Assembly: GCA_010909165.1 (NCBI GenBank)
Contig: VJWM01000193.1
Location: forward strand, 351,058 to 415,057
Reading direction: 5' to 3'
Length of the DNA stretch: 64,000 bases
Source of the DNA: Anthoceros angustus
Lineage: Eukaryota > Streptophyta > Anthocerotopsida > Anthocerotales > Anthocerotaceae
The notes beneath the pieces are model-generated. The model ran no database searches, was not told the origin of the DNA, and was given only the letters and a program-made list of their open reading frames with translations. Of this stretch, positions 23,029 to 34,360 are shown in pieces. Made by a program: the position numbers and the translations under genes. The first letter of the stretch is position 1; each line of letters begins with the position of its first letter.

Positions 23029-23880
23029 TACCTCTTCCCTTCCCGATTCGTGTGTCCACGCCCCACTCGTTTCGGACGAGCACTTGCGACGTCGTTCTCA
23101 CGTACTCGCCGCCTAGCGTCACTTCCAACTTCCCTTCTGCTTTAATGGAGGCTGCCAAATCTTCTGGAACCAATTGTCTGTGCGCATTGCATTGATTGAT
23201 TGGGTAGTGAAGGCCGGCGCGGCAGGTGGGTACACGTCCAGTCTGCCAGCCCAGCGCACCAGCTGGTGGTCTGGGGCCTAAAGCTGGCCTGTGCACAGCG
23301 GCGCGTGATCTTCTGTGGCGAGGGTGTGATAGGACAGCCCAGGGCAGCTCTGCCTCTGCCTCTGCCTCTGCCGCCATCACCTGCTCCTGCCCAATCGCAG
23401 CAGCGTCCCCCAGATCCGTGCCCGCAAATATTTTGGTGCAGTTTGGTAAGCCAAGCCTTGTCTCGGCCCCACCCACCTGCCCCCTTTGTATCTTCGGGAC
23501 CACTCTCCATGCAAGGAAGGGGAGGCTCGCTGTTGCTGGGCAGGGAGGGAGACTCCGTAGAGCATTCGGGATGTGTGCGTGGAAGGCATGTACATACGTG
23601 CAAGCGGTTGAGAGACTTCAAATAATTTCGTTTTTATGTCATAATTTTATAGTTAAATAAGTTTTATGAAGGAGGTTTGTGTGCGAGCGGAGGGAAATAA
23701 AACTCCACAGCAATCCTAAGCTGCTGTGGTGGATGACTCAACTCGGTCTTGACTAGAGGGGATGACTCAACCCGGATTGAGCTCGTTCGAGAAGGTTCGA
23801 GACTGGAGGATGAAAGGCTGAAACGCTTTCGTTATTCCACGTCGGGAAGGAAGTTTTGTAACGCCTAAGTTTCCAACAAG
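23029..23880. other. intergenic, with CTCTGC hexanucleotide run
   Basis: Contains a short (CTCTGC)n run at about 23348-23372 that opens spurious Leu/Pro-rich and Ala-rich frames on both strands. No gene is recognised. Confidence 0.4.
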
Positions 23881-23892
23881 AACTGGAGCTGG

Positions 23893-24150
23893 GATTGGAG
23901 TTTGGAGCATGAGTTGGAGCTGGAGCTGCTGATATTGGAGTTTGGAGCATGAGTTGGAGCTGAAGCTAGAATCACACTTGGAGCATAAGTTTGAAGAGGT
24001 CAAGCAGTCTCTTCGTTATTTATAAAGAAAAATGCATAAAATGCATGCGCATTGGGCTTGGGGAAGGGCTTGGGGGAGCTAGAGAGAGCTTGGGGGTGAC
24101 CTTGGGGAGCTCGGGGGTGAGCTTGAGGGAGCTTGGGGGCGAGCTTGGGT
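23893..24150. repeat. GGAGTTTGGAGC and GAGCTTGGGG repeat tracts
   Basis: Two adjacent low-complexity tracts. At 23893-23965 a unit starting GGAGTTTGGAGCATGAGTTG is present twice. At 24056-24150 a GAGCTTGGGG(G/A) motif recurs many times and produces a false proline-rich minus-strand frame. Confidence 0.75.
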
Positions 24151-24465
24151 GAGTTGGCACATTTCTCCGAAAGAGGTTTTATATGTCTTGAGTTTTTTTT
24201 TCGATGCGGCATGGCATGCAAGGAATACTACGTGGCCAATATCAAAATTTTTGAAGATCTATAATTCTCACCAAACACCACACGGCGTCCATGCCGGAGA
24301 AATACCATACTTCAACTTGAGTCTCCGGAAGAATTCCTCTCAAATTTATGAGTGGATAGTTTCTACTTGAAATATTAAGTTTGGAGCCAGGTTTCTAAGA
24401 GGTGGAGATGATTTATGAGCCTTACAAAAGTGGCTAATTTAGAGCTGTCATGTCACTGCACTTGG

Positions 24466-24745
24466 ACTCCAGACTAAAGGGTCTAGTTTTGAGATAGTGA
24501 AGAGGGTTGGAGAGATGCTTGAACTTGAACTCCATATTGAAGGGTCTAATTTTGAGAGAGTCCAAGAGAGCTGGGTCTCAATATGGGCACATACCTATGT
24601 ATAGGGTAGAGAAATAGCAGCCCCTTGCGTACAGATGGTGTGTAAGCCTTAGAAAATTTTTGATCAGAGCTGCCTGATTGCTGAACTTGGACTCTAGATG
24701 GAAATGTCTAATTTTGAGAGAGTCGAGAGACCTGGAGTCCCGGTA
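24466..24745. repeat. three spaced copies of a ~75-bp direct repeat
   Basis: Copies near 24466, 24524 and 24680 share CTTGGACTC-AGA, then (G)GGTCTAATTTTGAGAGAGT and GAGAG-GCTGG. Spacing is irregular, so this is a degenerate local duplication rather than a clean array. No gene lies within. Confidence 0.6.
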
Positions 24746-24749
24746 TAGT

Positions 24750-26006
24750 TATGGCAAACATCCATGCATACATAAGAGAAACATTGAGCCCTCTCCCCCT
24801 TCCTTTCTTCCTCGTAACTTTCTTTTTTCTCTTCTCTTTGCAGCTTGGAGAGAGGTGCCCCTTTCCTTGGGAATACTACATGACAATATACTAGTTTTCC
24901 ATCTGGCCAAGCTAGTTAGTGTGTAACTATGAAGATTCTTCTCCCATTTCTAGATATTAAACACAATAGAAAATATAGTTCTATTTCTTTCCTTTGCATC
25001 TTTTTGATAAAAATATTTAAATACAAAACAAAACGTCAACATAAGAGAGAGATATTGCATCTTTCCAATAAAAATATTGAAATAAAAAATAATGCCAACA
25101 TAAAAGAGAGATGACTCAAATACGGTATTAAAACCATAGATTAACCTCATCATATTAAGCCAACAAAAAAGAACCTCTAATCCAATAAAGAATCAGAACA
25201 AGAGCTATGATTAAAAGTTCTAAAGACAACATGAAAAACAAGAACAAGAACAACAAACAAGGACAAATAAAGATAACTATGAAAACAAGAAGACGTTCCA
25301 CAGTTTCAATAGGTAGCAAGGAATCATGATGATATTGATGTATATTGTGTAATAGATAGTACATATGAAAGACATACATACTATTGGATTTGTTTCTCCA
25401 TGACGTCCCCTTAATTCTGTCGCATTATGTGTCTGCCAAGGCAAAAAGTTTACCTGACCAAGGCATAAGGTTCACCATCACGCATCAAGGTGAAGCCTGT
25501 ACTGAAAATCGATTCTCTTTCACCCTGACAATAACCAAACAAAAAGCGAACACCGAGGAATAAATTGAACTGGGTGTTAAGAGTCCAGTCTCATTCTGGA
25601 GTTCCCCGACAATCCAACCCAACGACAGTGGGAACGAAAGAGATGAAGTGGACATGGTGTGTCACTTTGTGTACTTGCCTTGTTCCTTTCCCGACAGCAA
25701 CCAACAAGAGTGAATACATGTGCACTTGCCTTGTTCCGTTCCCGACAGCCACTAACAAGGTGTCGGGAACTAACAAGGGTGAAGACTTGAATTGTGTGAA
25801 TATGCCCAGACAACCATGGCTGGTGTCGCCATTGTATGTATGTACGCACACAACCATGCAATATGTCGCAATTGTCGCATAGAGCACTTGCCTTTCGCCT
25901 TTTGAGTTGTGATCTTCCGGCATTCATCATATGTACCAAAATTGTGGATTGGATGTGTACTTGTACTGCTATACTAGTGAATGTACATATTGAGGCTATG
26001 TACATA
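24750..26006. other. AT-rich intergenic with short direct repeats
   Basis: Very AT-rich between 24900 and 25400. At 25672-25790 the segment CACTTGCCTTGTTCC followed by CCCGACAGC recurs about 56 bases apart. At 25905-25970 lies one unit (GTGATCTTCCGGCATTC) of the repeat family that continues beyond the MITE at 26560-26790. No gene is seen. Confidence 0.45.
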
Positions 26007-26524
26007 CAGTCGGCCCCCCCTAATTGGGAACTCTATAAATGGGATTCCTCTCTAAATGGGACCTCCCATCCTACTCCCTTTAGTTTACAATGTAATAAAT
26101 GGGATTTTTCCTAAATGATAATTGGGACCTTTTGAAACATACATTCATGTTAGTTTCACCTCCCTAAATGGGATTTCTATTTTTTTACTAAAAATTAAAA
26201 AGAAAGAAAAAGAATCGATTATTTGAGCACAATAGACTTTTAGGTGTGATTGAAGACTCTTAAGCTAAGCTTTTCCTTTATGATAGGTATAGGTTTTTGA
26301 TGTTGCTTAGAGAAAGCGCTAGCTTTCAAACAACTATATAGAGAAGTGGTAAAAGTTATTTTTAGTAAAACCTATCAATCAAAATTTAAAATTTTCTTTG
26401 TTTTTGGGTATTTTTGATTTTTAGATTTTATAATATTTTATTATTTTTAAATAGGAAAATATAATCGGACACCTCCTTAATGGGACCTCTAAAGGCACTC
26501 CAACCAGTCCCAATTAGGGGTGGG
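26007..26524. mobile_element. pogo-like MITE, copy 2
   Basis: About 518 bp, flanked by TA on both sides (26005-26006 and 26525-26526). It begins CAGTCGGCCCCCCCTAATTG and ends CCAATTAGGGGTGGG. Subterminal AATGGGACCT/AATGGGATT motifs occur in both orientations. There is no coding capacity. It sits inside an older local repeat array. Confidence 0.9.
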
Positions 26525-26559
26525 TATATGTGCTCTCGGCATTTTGCGGATCTCTGATG

Positions 26560-26800
26560 GACTTGTCTTTTGAACCGTGGTGTACCAGCCTTTTGAGGCG
26601 TGATCTTCCCGACATTCGTACGCCAACCTTATGGTGATCTTCTGACATTCGTATGCCAACCTTATGGATTGGATTTGCGAATGTCCTATAGTGTACTTGT
26701 CTTTTGAGCCGTGATGTAATGTGGTGTAGCAGTCGTGTGAGCCGTGATCTTCCGACATTTGTACGCCAACCTTATGGATTGGATATGACATCTGTGCTAA
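26560..26800. repeat. degenerate direct repeats right of MITE copy 2
   Basis: Units containing GTGATCTTC(C)GACATTCGTA followed by GCCAACCTTATGG occur about three times, with a fourth, related unit left of the MITE at about 25915. The MITE therefore appears to have split a pre-existing array. Confidence 0.7.
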
Positions 26801-28554
26801 GACCATCACACTGTGTCGTGTACTGGTCGGTGTAAGGTGACAAGGTTCCTATGTACATTGATTGTACCAAGGTATGAAATCTCCGGACTGTATGTGTAGT
26901 GTTGAGAATGATATCCTAAACACATCCTCCCAAGAGTGCTCCATAACTAGGAATACTTACCTGCATTGGAGATGAGAAAGATGGAAATAGAATGCAGGAT
27001 TTGTTACATCCTGCGAGCCTCGGCTCAGCCAGGTTAGAGCGCCTGATCCAAAGGCAAGAACGACAAAAGCATTAGGGCGCCGAAGCGAGGGTTCAAATTG
27101 CGGGTGCCTATGAAATAATGTAGGCCCGTTCACACCGGGAAGGAAAGGACGATGCTGCACAAATCCCGCACATTTTCTGCCACACCAGGAACAAGAGAAA
27201 GGCAGACGAGAGCGGGGCATGACCTGATCGCTGCCTGCGTCCACTGCTTCCCGATTGCGCCTCTCTGAATTGGGCTTCTTCTGGAATGCAAGGTGTGCGA
27301 TGAGGTGCCGCCCCCCAGCTCCCCCCAATTCTGCTCAGGAACGAGCCCACCCGCCCTCCGGCATGGCAAGCGGGGTGAGCTAAGGCCGGCATGGGGCGAT
27401 GAGGAAGGGCGGGCCTGTGGTGGAGGGGGGAGGATTGCCTGGCCGTTCCTTGCTCTTGCCTTGCTCCTCCGCGGCTGCTTGAAGGACGAGGCCGGTGGGG
27501 ATCAGGCCGGCTTTGCGATTCCTGGGGGAGCAGGAGTCCTTGCGGTATTGGGTTTGCGCCGGCTTGTCGGGAGGGACGCAAGAAGCGAGGTTCCTGCGAT
27601 GCTGCCGCTGATTGGAAGCGCTGCTTCTTCGAATGCGACCTGCTGAGGAAGGTATGGTCACGTCCCCGATTGCTGCTTCTCTTGGGTTCCGTCAATCGCA
27701 TCTTGGAGGCGACGGGGCGGACTTGGGCGCGCTCCAAGGGTCGTTGGGCTGTCGCAGGGGAAGGGGAGGGAAGGACGAATTTTTTGTGGGTCGTGCGTGT
27801 TGTGTCTGGTGTGCTCCATTTGTTGTTTGTCTTTCCGGGCTAACCACTGCACCGCAAGCGATTAGCGCACTCACAGTCCTCGTCCTCGTCACGCTCCAGG
27901 CCCTCTCCAATCCTTGTAGGCAGGCGATGTTTGAAGGAAATCTGCATTGGTACTGTTGGGTTTAGTGCGTGAGCGAAATGTAGGGACGTTTGTTTGCGGC
28001 GACTGCGCGTTGGGTAGGGAGTGTGAGAGTTGCATCAAAGGGGCTAGTCGTTGAGCAGAGACTTGTGGAGGCCACGGATCGCTCCTCAGGCTTTTACCCT
28101 TTGGCGTGCTTTCATAGCCCAGATTCTTTGTTATCTGTATCCGTTTTGCCTGTTCAAGACGTCTCATCATCGTTTACAGCGTTCTGAACCTCCTTCTTGC
28201 CTCTCTGACGGAGTTTTATTTGACCACTCTCTTGTGGTTGATCTCTTTCTTGTGGGTTTTGTCACAGTTTTTATCTGCGTTTAGTGCATGGCAAGTGGAG
28301 GCGTTGAGAGCCATTGAGGCGCATTGGGAATCATTAGGAGGTACTGGAAGCTACTGGTAGGCTTTGGAAGGTGTTGGGAAGCATTGAGAAGGGTTGAGGG
28401 GCATTGGGGAGAATTGAGAAGCCGTTCAAGGGATTTCGGCTGTAGTGCTAAGCATCCCTTAGTGTCAGAGAATGCTGAAGTTTGCTTCTGGACAAGTCCT
28501 TGGGGCTCAGTCAGGCTGAAATATCTCGTTGCTGCAACTACTGTGGACAAGTTT
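26801..28554. other. upstream region of the J-protein gene, no gene seen
   Basis: The part from about 27150 to 27760 is GC-rich and opens long but featureless frames on both strands. The part after 28280 has GGAAGC/GGCATTGGG-type short repeats (GGCGTTGAGAG, GGCGCATTGGG and similar). It probably holds the promoter and leader of the J-protein gene. Confidence 0.4.
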
Positions 28555-28555
28555 T

Positions 28556-28843
28556 GTGAAGCTTCGGGTGTGAAACAGTTACAGTCAAGCTCGATTCGGC
28601 GACCTCAAGCTCCGTCCTCAAGCAAAGTTCGGCACCCGCAAGCTCTATTGGGCGGACGCTGCACATGTAGTTCAGCAATGGAGTGTAACAGGGATGAGGC
28701 ACTTCGTGTAAAGGACATTGCTGACATAAAATATGCACAAATTTTATGAGGTTTTAGGTGTGAGGCAGTTCTAGTCAAGCACAGCTGGGTGGATTCGGTG
28801 TCCTCAAGCTCGATTGGGCGCACGTCGAACAAGTAGTCCAGCA
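28556..28843 (+). repeat. duplicated leader and start of the J-protein gene
   Basis: About 180 bases ending with the first 13 codons of the gene are present twice. The upstream copy has its own ATG at 28678 and reads MECNRDEALRVKDIADIKYA before stopping at TGA 28747-28749. The downstream copy leads into the real gene at 28844. The upstream copy lacks the rest of the coding region and would act as a 23-codon upstream ORF if transcribed. Confidence 0.85.
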
Positions 28844-31780
28844 ATGGAGTGTAACAGGGATGAGGCACTTCGTGCAAAGGGCATTGCTGAGAGCAAGTAT
28901 GCTCAGAGGGACCTTGCAGGTGCGAAGAAATTTCTAAACAAGGCAATGAGGCTCCACCAAGGCTTGGAGGGGCTCTCTCAACTCCATGCTGTGGTTGATG
29001 TGGAGCTTGCGGCCCAGCAAAAGGTTACCATGACCGACTCGGACTGGTATAGCATTCTCCAGACTGACCCTGTTGCTGATGAGGCAACAATAAAGAAGCA
29101 ATATCGAAAATTAGCTCTGGCGCTGCATCCAGACAAGAACAAATTTGTGGGTGCAGAGGCTGCCTTCAAGCTTATTGGAGAAGCCAATGCTATTCTTACC
29201 AACAAAGAGAAGAGACAGCAATTTGATTTGCGGAGAACTCTGTCCCTGAAGTCGGCTCTGCGGCAACCTGGAGCTTTTAATGGGCACGTATCACCTGGAA
29301 CAGATGTTCAGGAACCCTTTTGGACCATGTGCCCAGCGTGCAGGACTGAGTTCCAGTATTTGCGAAGGTATGTCAACCACCGTGTTGAGTGTGTACACTG
29401 CAAGGCTTCTTTCATAGCCACCATATGGCCCAGCGACCAATTTCGGTGGAACCAGCACACAGATGCCAACAAAGTGGCAGGAGGTTCCAATGGTTCAGCG
29501 GCTGACAAGACCCATCTTGGTACAGGGGCAGCAAATGCCTCCTTTCCTGCACCATTTGTTCATCCAGCAGCTGCAAGTGCAGCGAGGGAAGCAGGAACTG
29601 GCCAGAAATCCGAGGATGTTGTGCAGCAGACATATGCAAAGGTCAAGAGGGAAAGGGTTGAGGCTGAGAGGGAAGCAAAGAAGGTGTTACAGAGGGGAAG
29701 GAGGGGAAAGGATCAGGAGGAGCCGATCTCAAAGGATAAAATGCCAGTAGAAGATAATAATGAATCTAGCCAGAGGAAGAAGGATGATAACTTGCAGGAG
29801 AAGGTGTCGGATGTGAAGCAGGCATCGATGGAGGCAGAACCTGAGAAAAAGGCTAGGAAGTCACGGAAGAGGCCTGAGCAGAAGTCTAGCAAGTCAAGGA
29901 AGAGGTCAAGGAGGACAGGTGACGGCAGTCAACAGCTGGAGGAGGATGGTGGTGAAGAGGAGGAGGAGGAGGAGGAGGATGAGGAGGAGGAGGAGGAGGA
30001 GGAGGAGGAGGAGGAGGAGGAGGAGGAGGAGGAAGAAGAAGAAGAGGAGGAGGAGGAGGAGGATGCGATGGAGGAAGATGAGGATGAAGATTTCAAGGTA
30101 GAGGTGTCCAGTGATGGGGAGGAAGAAGAAGAACCTCCTACCAAGCTGCGTAGGTCACTTCGAAAGAGAAATAATAATGTTGCTTACACTTATGGTGATA
30201 CTGATGATGAAAAGGAGGATGATGAGCTTCTTAACTTCGTAGCTGGCAAGAATTCTAACTTGGAAGACAAAATAAATGTTTCAGCCGGTAGCAGGGCAGG
30301 GGCACCAAACTTTAGCAGCTCCACAGTTGCTGCAAATGGGAATTCCTCCATGCATGATGAGCAACAGAACACATCTACGAAGGTGGATGGGCAGTCCAAA
30401 AATCCAGGAAAGGCTCGTTCAGTGGATGGTATGGGGAATCGTCAGAGGAGTAATGGTGACTGTAAGGCAGATGGAGCCTCAAAAACTGACGAAGTGGCAG
30501 ATCAGGCAGTTGGGGGGGAGAACAGTGAATCCGAGTGGCAGGAGTATCTTTCCAAGGGTGACAAGAAAGAACGATGTGCTGTTAATCTGATTCATAGTAA
30601 AGAGGTCAAGGACAGCATGAGATACTGTCAGACAGAGCCTGATATTCCAAGATCGGGGGTAAAGGGAAAGCAGGTTGTGATAGAAAATATGTCAGCTACT
30701 ACTTTGGAGAGCTCCAGGAGGAAGGATGTGACAGGCATTATGCATGCCAATTTCTCTGCTTCCCCTGAAGGAGGAAAATTTGGCTTCAATATCAGGAACA
30801 TGGTTGAGGATTCCAAAGAGGAAGGAGGGGCTAAGTCCCGACAGCTCCGGCAGAGGAAGAATGTAGATGGGAATGGGACAGTGAATAGGAGCTCAGGAGC
30901 GAATGGACGGCAGCTGGAGCCAAAGTTATCATCAGGTGGAAGGGCGGTCGAGAAATCAAGCCCTTTATCTGCACCAGCTCCGAAGACAACATGTGTGACT
31001 TCTGCAGGAAAGCAGTCTTCCACTGCCCTGCCAACAACCCCTTCCTCTTGCCCTCCTTCCTTGAGTGAGGCTGATATTGAGGTCCCTGACCCCGATTTTC
31101 ACGTATTTGACAATGAAAGGTCAGAGACAGAGTTTGCTGAAGGGCAAGTGTGGGCAATTTATGATGATGATGATGGGATGCCAAGGTTTTATGGCAAGAT
31201 TGACAAAGTTGTTGTCTCTCCTTTCAAAGTGCGGATGCATTGGCTGGAGACATACAATCAGAGTGCCAAATGGGTGAATCACACTAAACTGGCGATACCA
31301 TGTGGGGATTTCAAGTTGGGCAAGTCTACTGATGTGAAGGCAGTTAACATCTTCTCTCATTTGGCCACGGTGGGGAAGGGTTTAAAAAACGTGCTGAAAA
31401 TATATCCCAGGAAGCAGGAGGTATGGGCCATGTACCAGAATTGGGAGGAGCAATGGCCAACTGCAAACGGAGAAGGGAGGAAGTATGACATGGTGGAGGT
31501 GATCAGCGATTTCAGTGAAGCGGAGGGTGTGAATGTAGCACCTCTGACCAAACTCTCGGAGTACAAATCTGTTTTCAGACGAAAGCCAGGTGTTGTGGAC
31601 TTTCATCCTGCAAAGCACCTGCTTCGATTCTCCCACAGAGTTCCTGCTTACAGATTGGCTGGCACCGAGGCAGAAGGATTATCCAGGGACTGCTGGAGCC
31701 TGGACACAGCATCCATGCCTAATGACCTCATGAATGCATCGCTGGGACCTGGACACAGCACCATGAATGCAGCCTCTTGA
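28844..31780 (+). CDS. J-domain (DnaJ/Hsp40) protein with DUF3444
   Basis: Single-exon gene of 978 residues in the plant J-domain plus DUF3444 family, presumed nuclear or cytosolic Hsp70 co-chaperones. The start at 28844 gives the family N-terminus (MECNRDEALRAKGIAESKYA); ten in-frame codons upstream are not conserved. The J domain spans about 66-131 with HPD at 95-97, needed to stimulate Hsp70 ATPase. CPAC...CVHC (about 163-190) forms the family's zinc-finger-like segment. A Glu-rich run encoded by (GAG)n covers about 370-407, followed by a long charged, presumably disordered linker. The DUF3444 domain runs from about 747 to 965 (DPDFHVFDNER, EGQVWAIYD, PRFYGKIDKV, VWAMYQNW). Absence of introns is usual for this family. 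Confidence 0.95.
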   Translation: MECNRDEALRAKGIAESKYAQRDLAGAKKFLNKAMRLHQGLEGLSQLHAVVDVELAAQQKVTMTDSDWYSILQTDPVADEATIKKQYRKLALALHPDKNKFVGAEAAFKLIGEANAILTNKEKRQQFDLRRTLSLKSALRQPGAFNGHVSPGTDVQEPFWTMCPACRTEFQYLRRYVNHRVECVHCKASFIATIWPSDQFRWNQHTDANKVAGGSNGSAADKTHLGTGAANASFPAPFVHPAAASAAREAGTGQKSEDVVQQTYAKVKRERVEAEREAKKVLQRGRRGKDQEEPISKDKMPVEDNNESSQRKKDDNLQEKVSDVKQASMEAEPEKKARKSRKRPEQKSSKSRKRSRRTGDGSQQLEEDGGEEEEEEEEDEEEEEEEEEEEEEEEEEEEEEEEEEEEDAMEEDEDEDFKVEVSSDGEEEEEPPTKLRRSLRKRNNNVAYTYGDTDDEKEDDELLNFVAGKNSNLEDKINVSAGSRAGAPNFSSSTVAANGNSSMHDEQQNTSTKVDGQSKNPGKARSVDGMGNRQRSNGDCKADGASKTDEVADQAVGGENSESEWQEYLSKGDKKERCAVNLIHSKEVKDSMRYCQTEPDIPRSGVKGKQVVIENMSATTLESSRRKDVTGIMHANFSASPEGGKFGFNIRNMVEDSKEEGGAKSRQLRQRKNVDGNGTVNRSSGANGRQLEPKLSSGGRAVEKSSPLSAPAPKTTCVTSAGKQSSTALPTTPSSCPPSLSEADIEVPDPDFHVFDNERSETEFAEGQVWAIYDDDDGMPRFYGKIDKVVVSPFKVRMHWLETYNQSAKWVNHTKLAIPCGDFKLGKSTDVKAVNIFSHLATVGKGLKNVLKIYPRKQEVWAMYQNWEEQWPTANGEGRKYDMVEVISDFSEAEGVNVAPLTKLSEYKSVFRRKPGVVDFHPAKHLLRFSHRVPAYRLAGTEAEGLSRDCWSLDTASMPNDLMNASLGPGHSTMNAAS
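29937..30066 (+). repeat. (GAG)n/(GAA)n coding microsatellite
   Basis: A nearly pure GAG/GGA triplet run inside the J-protein gene that encodes some 35 or more consecutive acidic residues. Triplet length changes keep the frame, so length polymorphism is likely. Confidence 0.95.
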
Positions 31781-32900
31781 GCTTGTGTTGTTGTAGAGCT
31801 GGTGGAGCTTGGCAAGTACTCCCAACTTTGACGTGCACATATCATCATCCTGTTTTAAGTTAGGTACATGTTATGGAGAGAATGTGCCAGGGAAGACGGG
31901 GATCTTGGCACCTCGTAGTTAAGAGATGTAGAAGTTGGTGAAAGGGAGCGCAGAGTCCTTCCTCGAGAAACTGGTGATCACGGCATGGGAAGGGATGGTT
32001 CTTAAAAACTGGGGTATAGAAACATATGGGGGAGAAAACTATGCTTGCGCCGGCTTGAAGGAACGAAGGTTATTTAGCAAACTGCTTTGCCAGGCATCGA
32101 GACCCATGACTTCTGCGGAGGAAGGTACGCTTCACCGAACAGCGGCTTCTGCCTTCTGACGCAATCAAAGATGAATGTGGGACCTTGGTAAATGCCTTTC
32201 ATGCCTTGTTCAAATATTGCAGTCACCTCACATGGCTGTGCGGTGGTGCGATGGTCCGTGCAGACACAGGAATGAAGCGAAGCCCGCAAGCCTTTCTCGA
32301 GCCCGCTGAGCTGCTGCTGCGTCTTGGGCCCCGATTGCCCTGCCAATTTTGTCCGAGTGCAGGGCACCTACGGACACTGTAGCAGCCCTGTATCCAAGCC
32401 CTAATGCGCGCCATGGGCTTGGTGAATGGGCACCCGACCTTGCTATGGGCACCGACCTTGCTGCTGGAGGTGGCATTTTTTAGAACATCGCCTTCAGCTG
32501 CTTGTAGCCTGTACTTGTGCGTTGTACATTGTAAGTCACTTGCGGCGGACTTGATGTTGCCACCAAACTGTTGAATTGTGGCATCTTCCTGACTAGAAAT
32601 TCAGGTGGGATCCTGCTACCTGTATTAGATCAGCTAATCTCGAGGCCGCGACGCCTCCAGTTTTGGGGACCTAACGCGGTTAACGTCCGCTCACGCTGCC
32701 TTCACGTCATCACTTCCAAGCTGCCGGCAACCATGGTGGCAAATTTGTTAGGCAGATTTGCCAGCTCTTCCCTCGTAAACTCTTCTTCTCGTGCTGCAGG
32801 AGTGCGGCTTTCTTTTTTATTCTTTTGTAAGTGGAATGGGAGTGCTGTTTTTTCTTTCGTAAGCGGAAAAGCACTGCGGATTATCTCTTTGTTTCGCCAT
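31781..32900. other. J-protein 3' flank
   Basis: No gene is recognised. Short frames occur on both strands. Confidence 0.4.
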
Positions 32901-32905
32901 TAGCC

Positions 32906-34352
32906 ATGTCCGGTCTCTGCATCTCGTCCACCATGGCTCTCCTTCTCCCCACCCTGTCTCCCGAGGAGAGAGCTCTCCATTGCTGTCCTCTTACCATGCA
33001 GAACACGAGTACAAATGGAGAGATCAGAGAGTGCTACTCATCCCACATAGACAGTCCTCTGTCCGAAGCTCTCAACACACGGCTCCCTTCGATTTCACAC
33101 TCTAAGCTGCACAGCTTCTTACATCCAACGGCTCTGCATCTTGTACCTTTGTTCTTGTATCTCGTCGCATTGCGACAGCGGACAGGAGTGGATTTGAAGG
33201 TATTGGATGTCAAGTGTCTGTTTTGAGTGAAAATGTGTATGTCCTTTGTATCTCATGTTATGCATCGCTACCTCCCTGCCCTACAGTACTGCAGCGCAGC
33301 GCGCAGAAGTTAGTGCGAATCGTTAGCGACTGCAGCGACAACCGACTTGGAGGACGTGTTTGTTCACTATGTGGATGTTGCGGGGAAGCTTAGTCCTCTG
33401 CAGTCACGGTAGTTGATGCCAGGAGCTAAGTCACATTGGTATTGTGCCGTTGACAATCGCCGCAGCTCGCCACTTTCAGCGGGATGGGAACCATATGCGT
33501 GCATTGTGCAACGTTATCAGAGAGGATTTGGAGAGACCTCGAAGGTCGCGGTTAAGAGCAGCTCAGCTCCAGACCTGAAGTTACCTATGCAAGTCTACAT
33601 GATGTCATCACCACGGAGGGAGAGCTCTCCATCAGTGTGAACTCTCCATCAGAGTGAAAGGTCAGAAATATGTAGTCGATGGCTATGGCATTGGCCTGCA
33701 TACATCTAGCCAGTCCGGACAAGGACAATCGCAAGTGCTACAGCCCCCTGCAGTGCATACGCCCTGCTCTCTCCAGTCTCCCTCTCCTAGCTCCGTTGTG
33801 GCCTTGAAGCAGCTCAGGATGGAGCGGCTCGGGAGCTTGGAGGGTATACATGCAGACTATGCAGTGCAGAGCAGTATTTGATTCTACGTATGGACCGTGC
33901 AGCCGCAGAGTCACAGGCTTGCGCGGCTTGCAGAGAACTCAGTCTGTCGCTGCGCACCAATATGACTGTAGACAGTCGTGTTTTCGGGATCAGCTTCTTC
34001 AGATTGATGTCAAAGCGTCAGGACTCAGAAAGTTCTGTGCCATTTTGGAACTTGTGGCTCACCTGGTGCTGCTGCCGTTCAGGCTAGGAGCACCACTTTT
34101 GAGAGGAGTAATCGACAGTACGGTGTGGGCAATCTCTTGGCAAGCTTCCAGGTTTGTTTTCAAACCTTGAGGACGGTCTCAGAACTCGTCCTCAGCAAAT
34201 GCAATAATCTTGCTGCCAGAACAACCTGGAAGAGATCTCAGTTTGTCGCTAGTTCTGTGATTGCATCTCAAGGGAAGAGTGCTTGGGCGTCTGACATGCT
34301 GGGTTTGCTAAAGATAGGTCGCCATGTATCCAAGAGAGACGCAGCTGCATGA
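32906..34352 (+). other. coding-like plus-strand stretches, unrecognised
   Basis: Several successive plus-strand frames (32906-33226, 33654-33881, 33850-34170, 34125-34352) have protein-like composition. The 33850 frame contains a hydrophobic segment (LELVAHLVLLPFRLGAPL). Possible splice donors exist (for example AAG/GTATTG near 33200). I could not join them into one credible protein, and I recognise no family. It may be an unknown multi-exon gene or a decayed one. Confidence 0.25.
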
Positions 34353-34360
34353 TGCAGCGG

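Noticed and set aside
22832-23660. overlapping ORFs of 140-220 codons on both strands
   Set aside because: They are driven by the CTCTGC repeat and base composition; no motif on any frame.
27001-27105. tRNA-like string (GGCTCAGCCAGGTTAGAGCG and GGGTTCAAATTGC)
   Set aside because: A- and B-box-like words are present, but acceptor, anticodon and T stems do not pair into a cloverleaf.
27108-27737. 209-codon minus-strand ORF in GC-rich DNA
   Set aside because: Composition is Arg/Pro/Ser-rich with no motif, and overlapping frames are open on the other strand. GC-rich DNA upstream of the J-protein gene explains it.
29929-30144. poly-Ser and poly-Arg ORFs overlapping the (GAG)n tract
   Set aside because: They are frame shadows of the Glu tract inside the J-protein gene.
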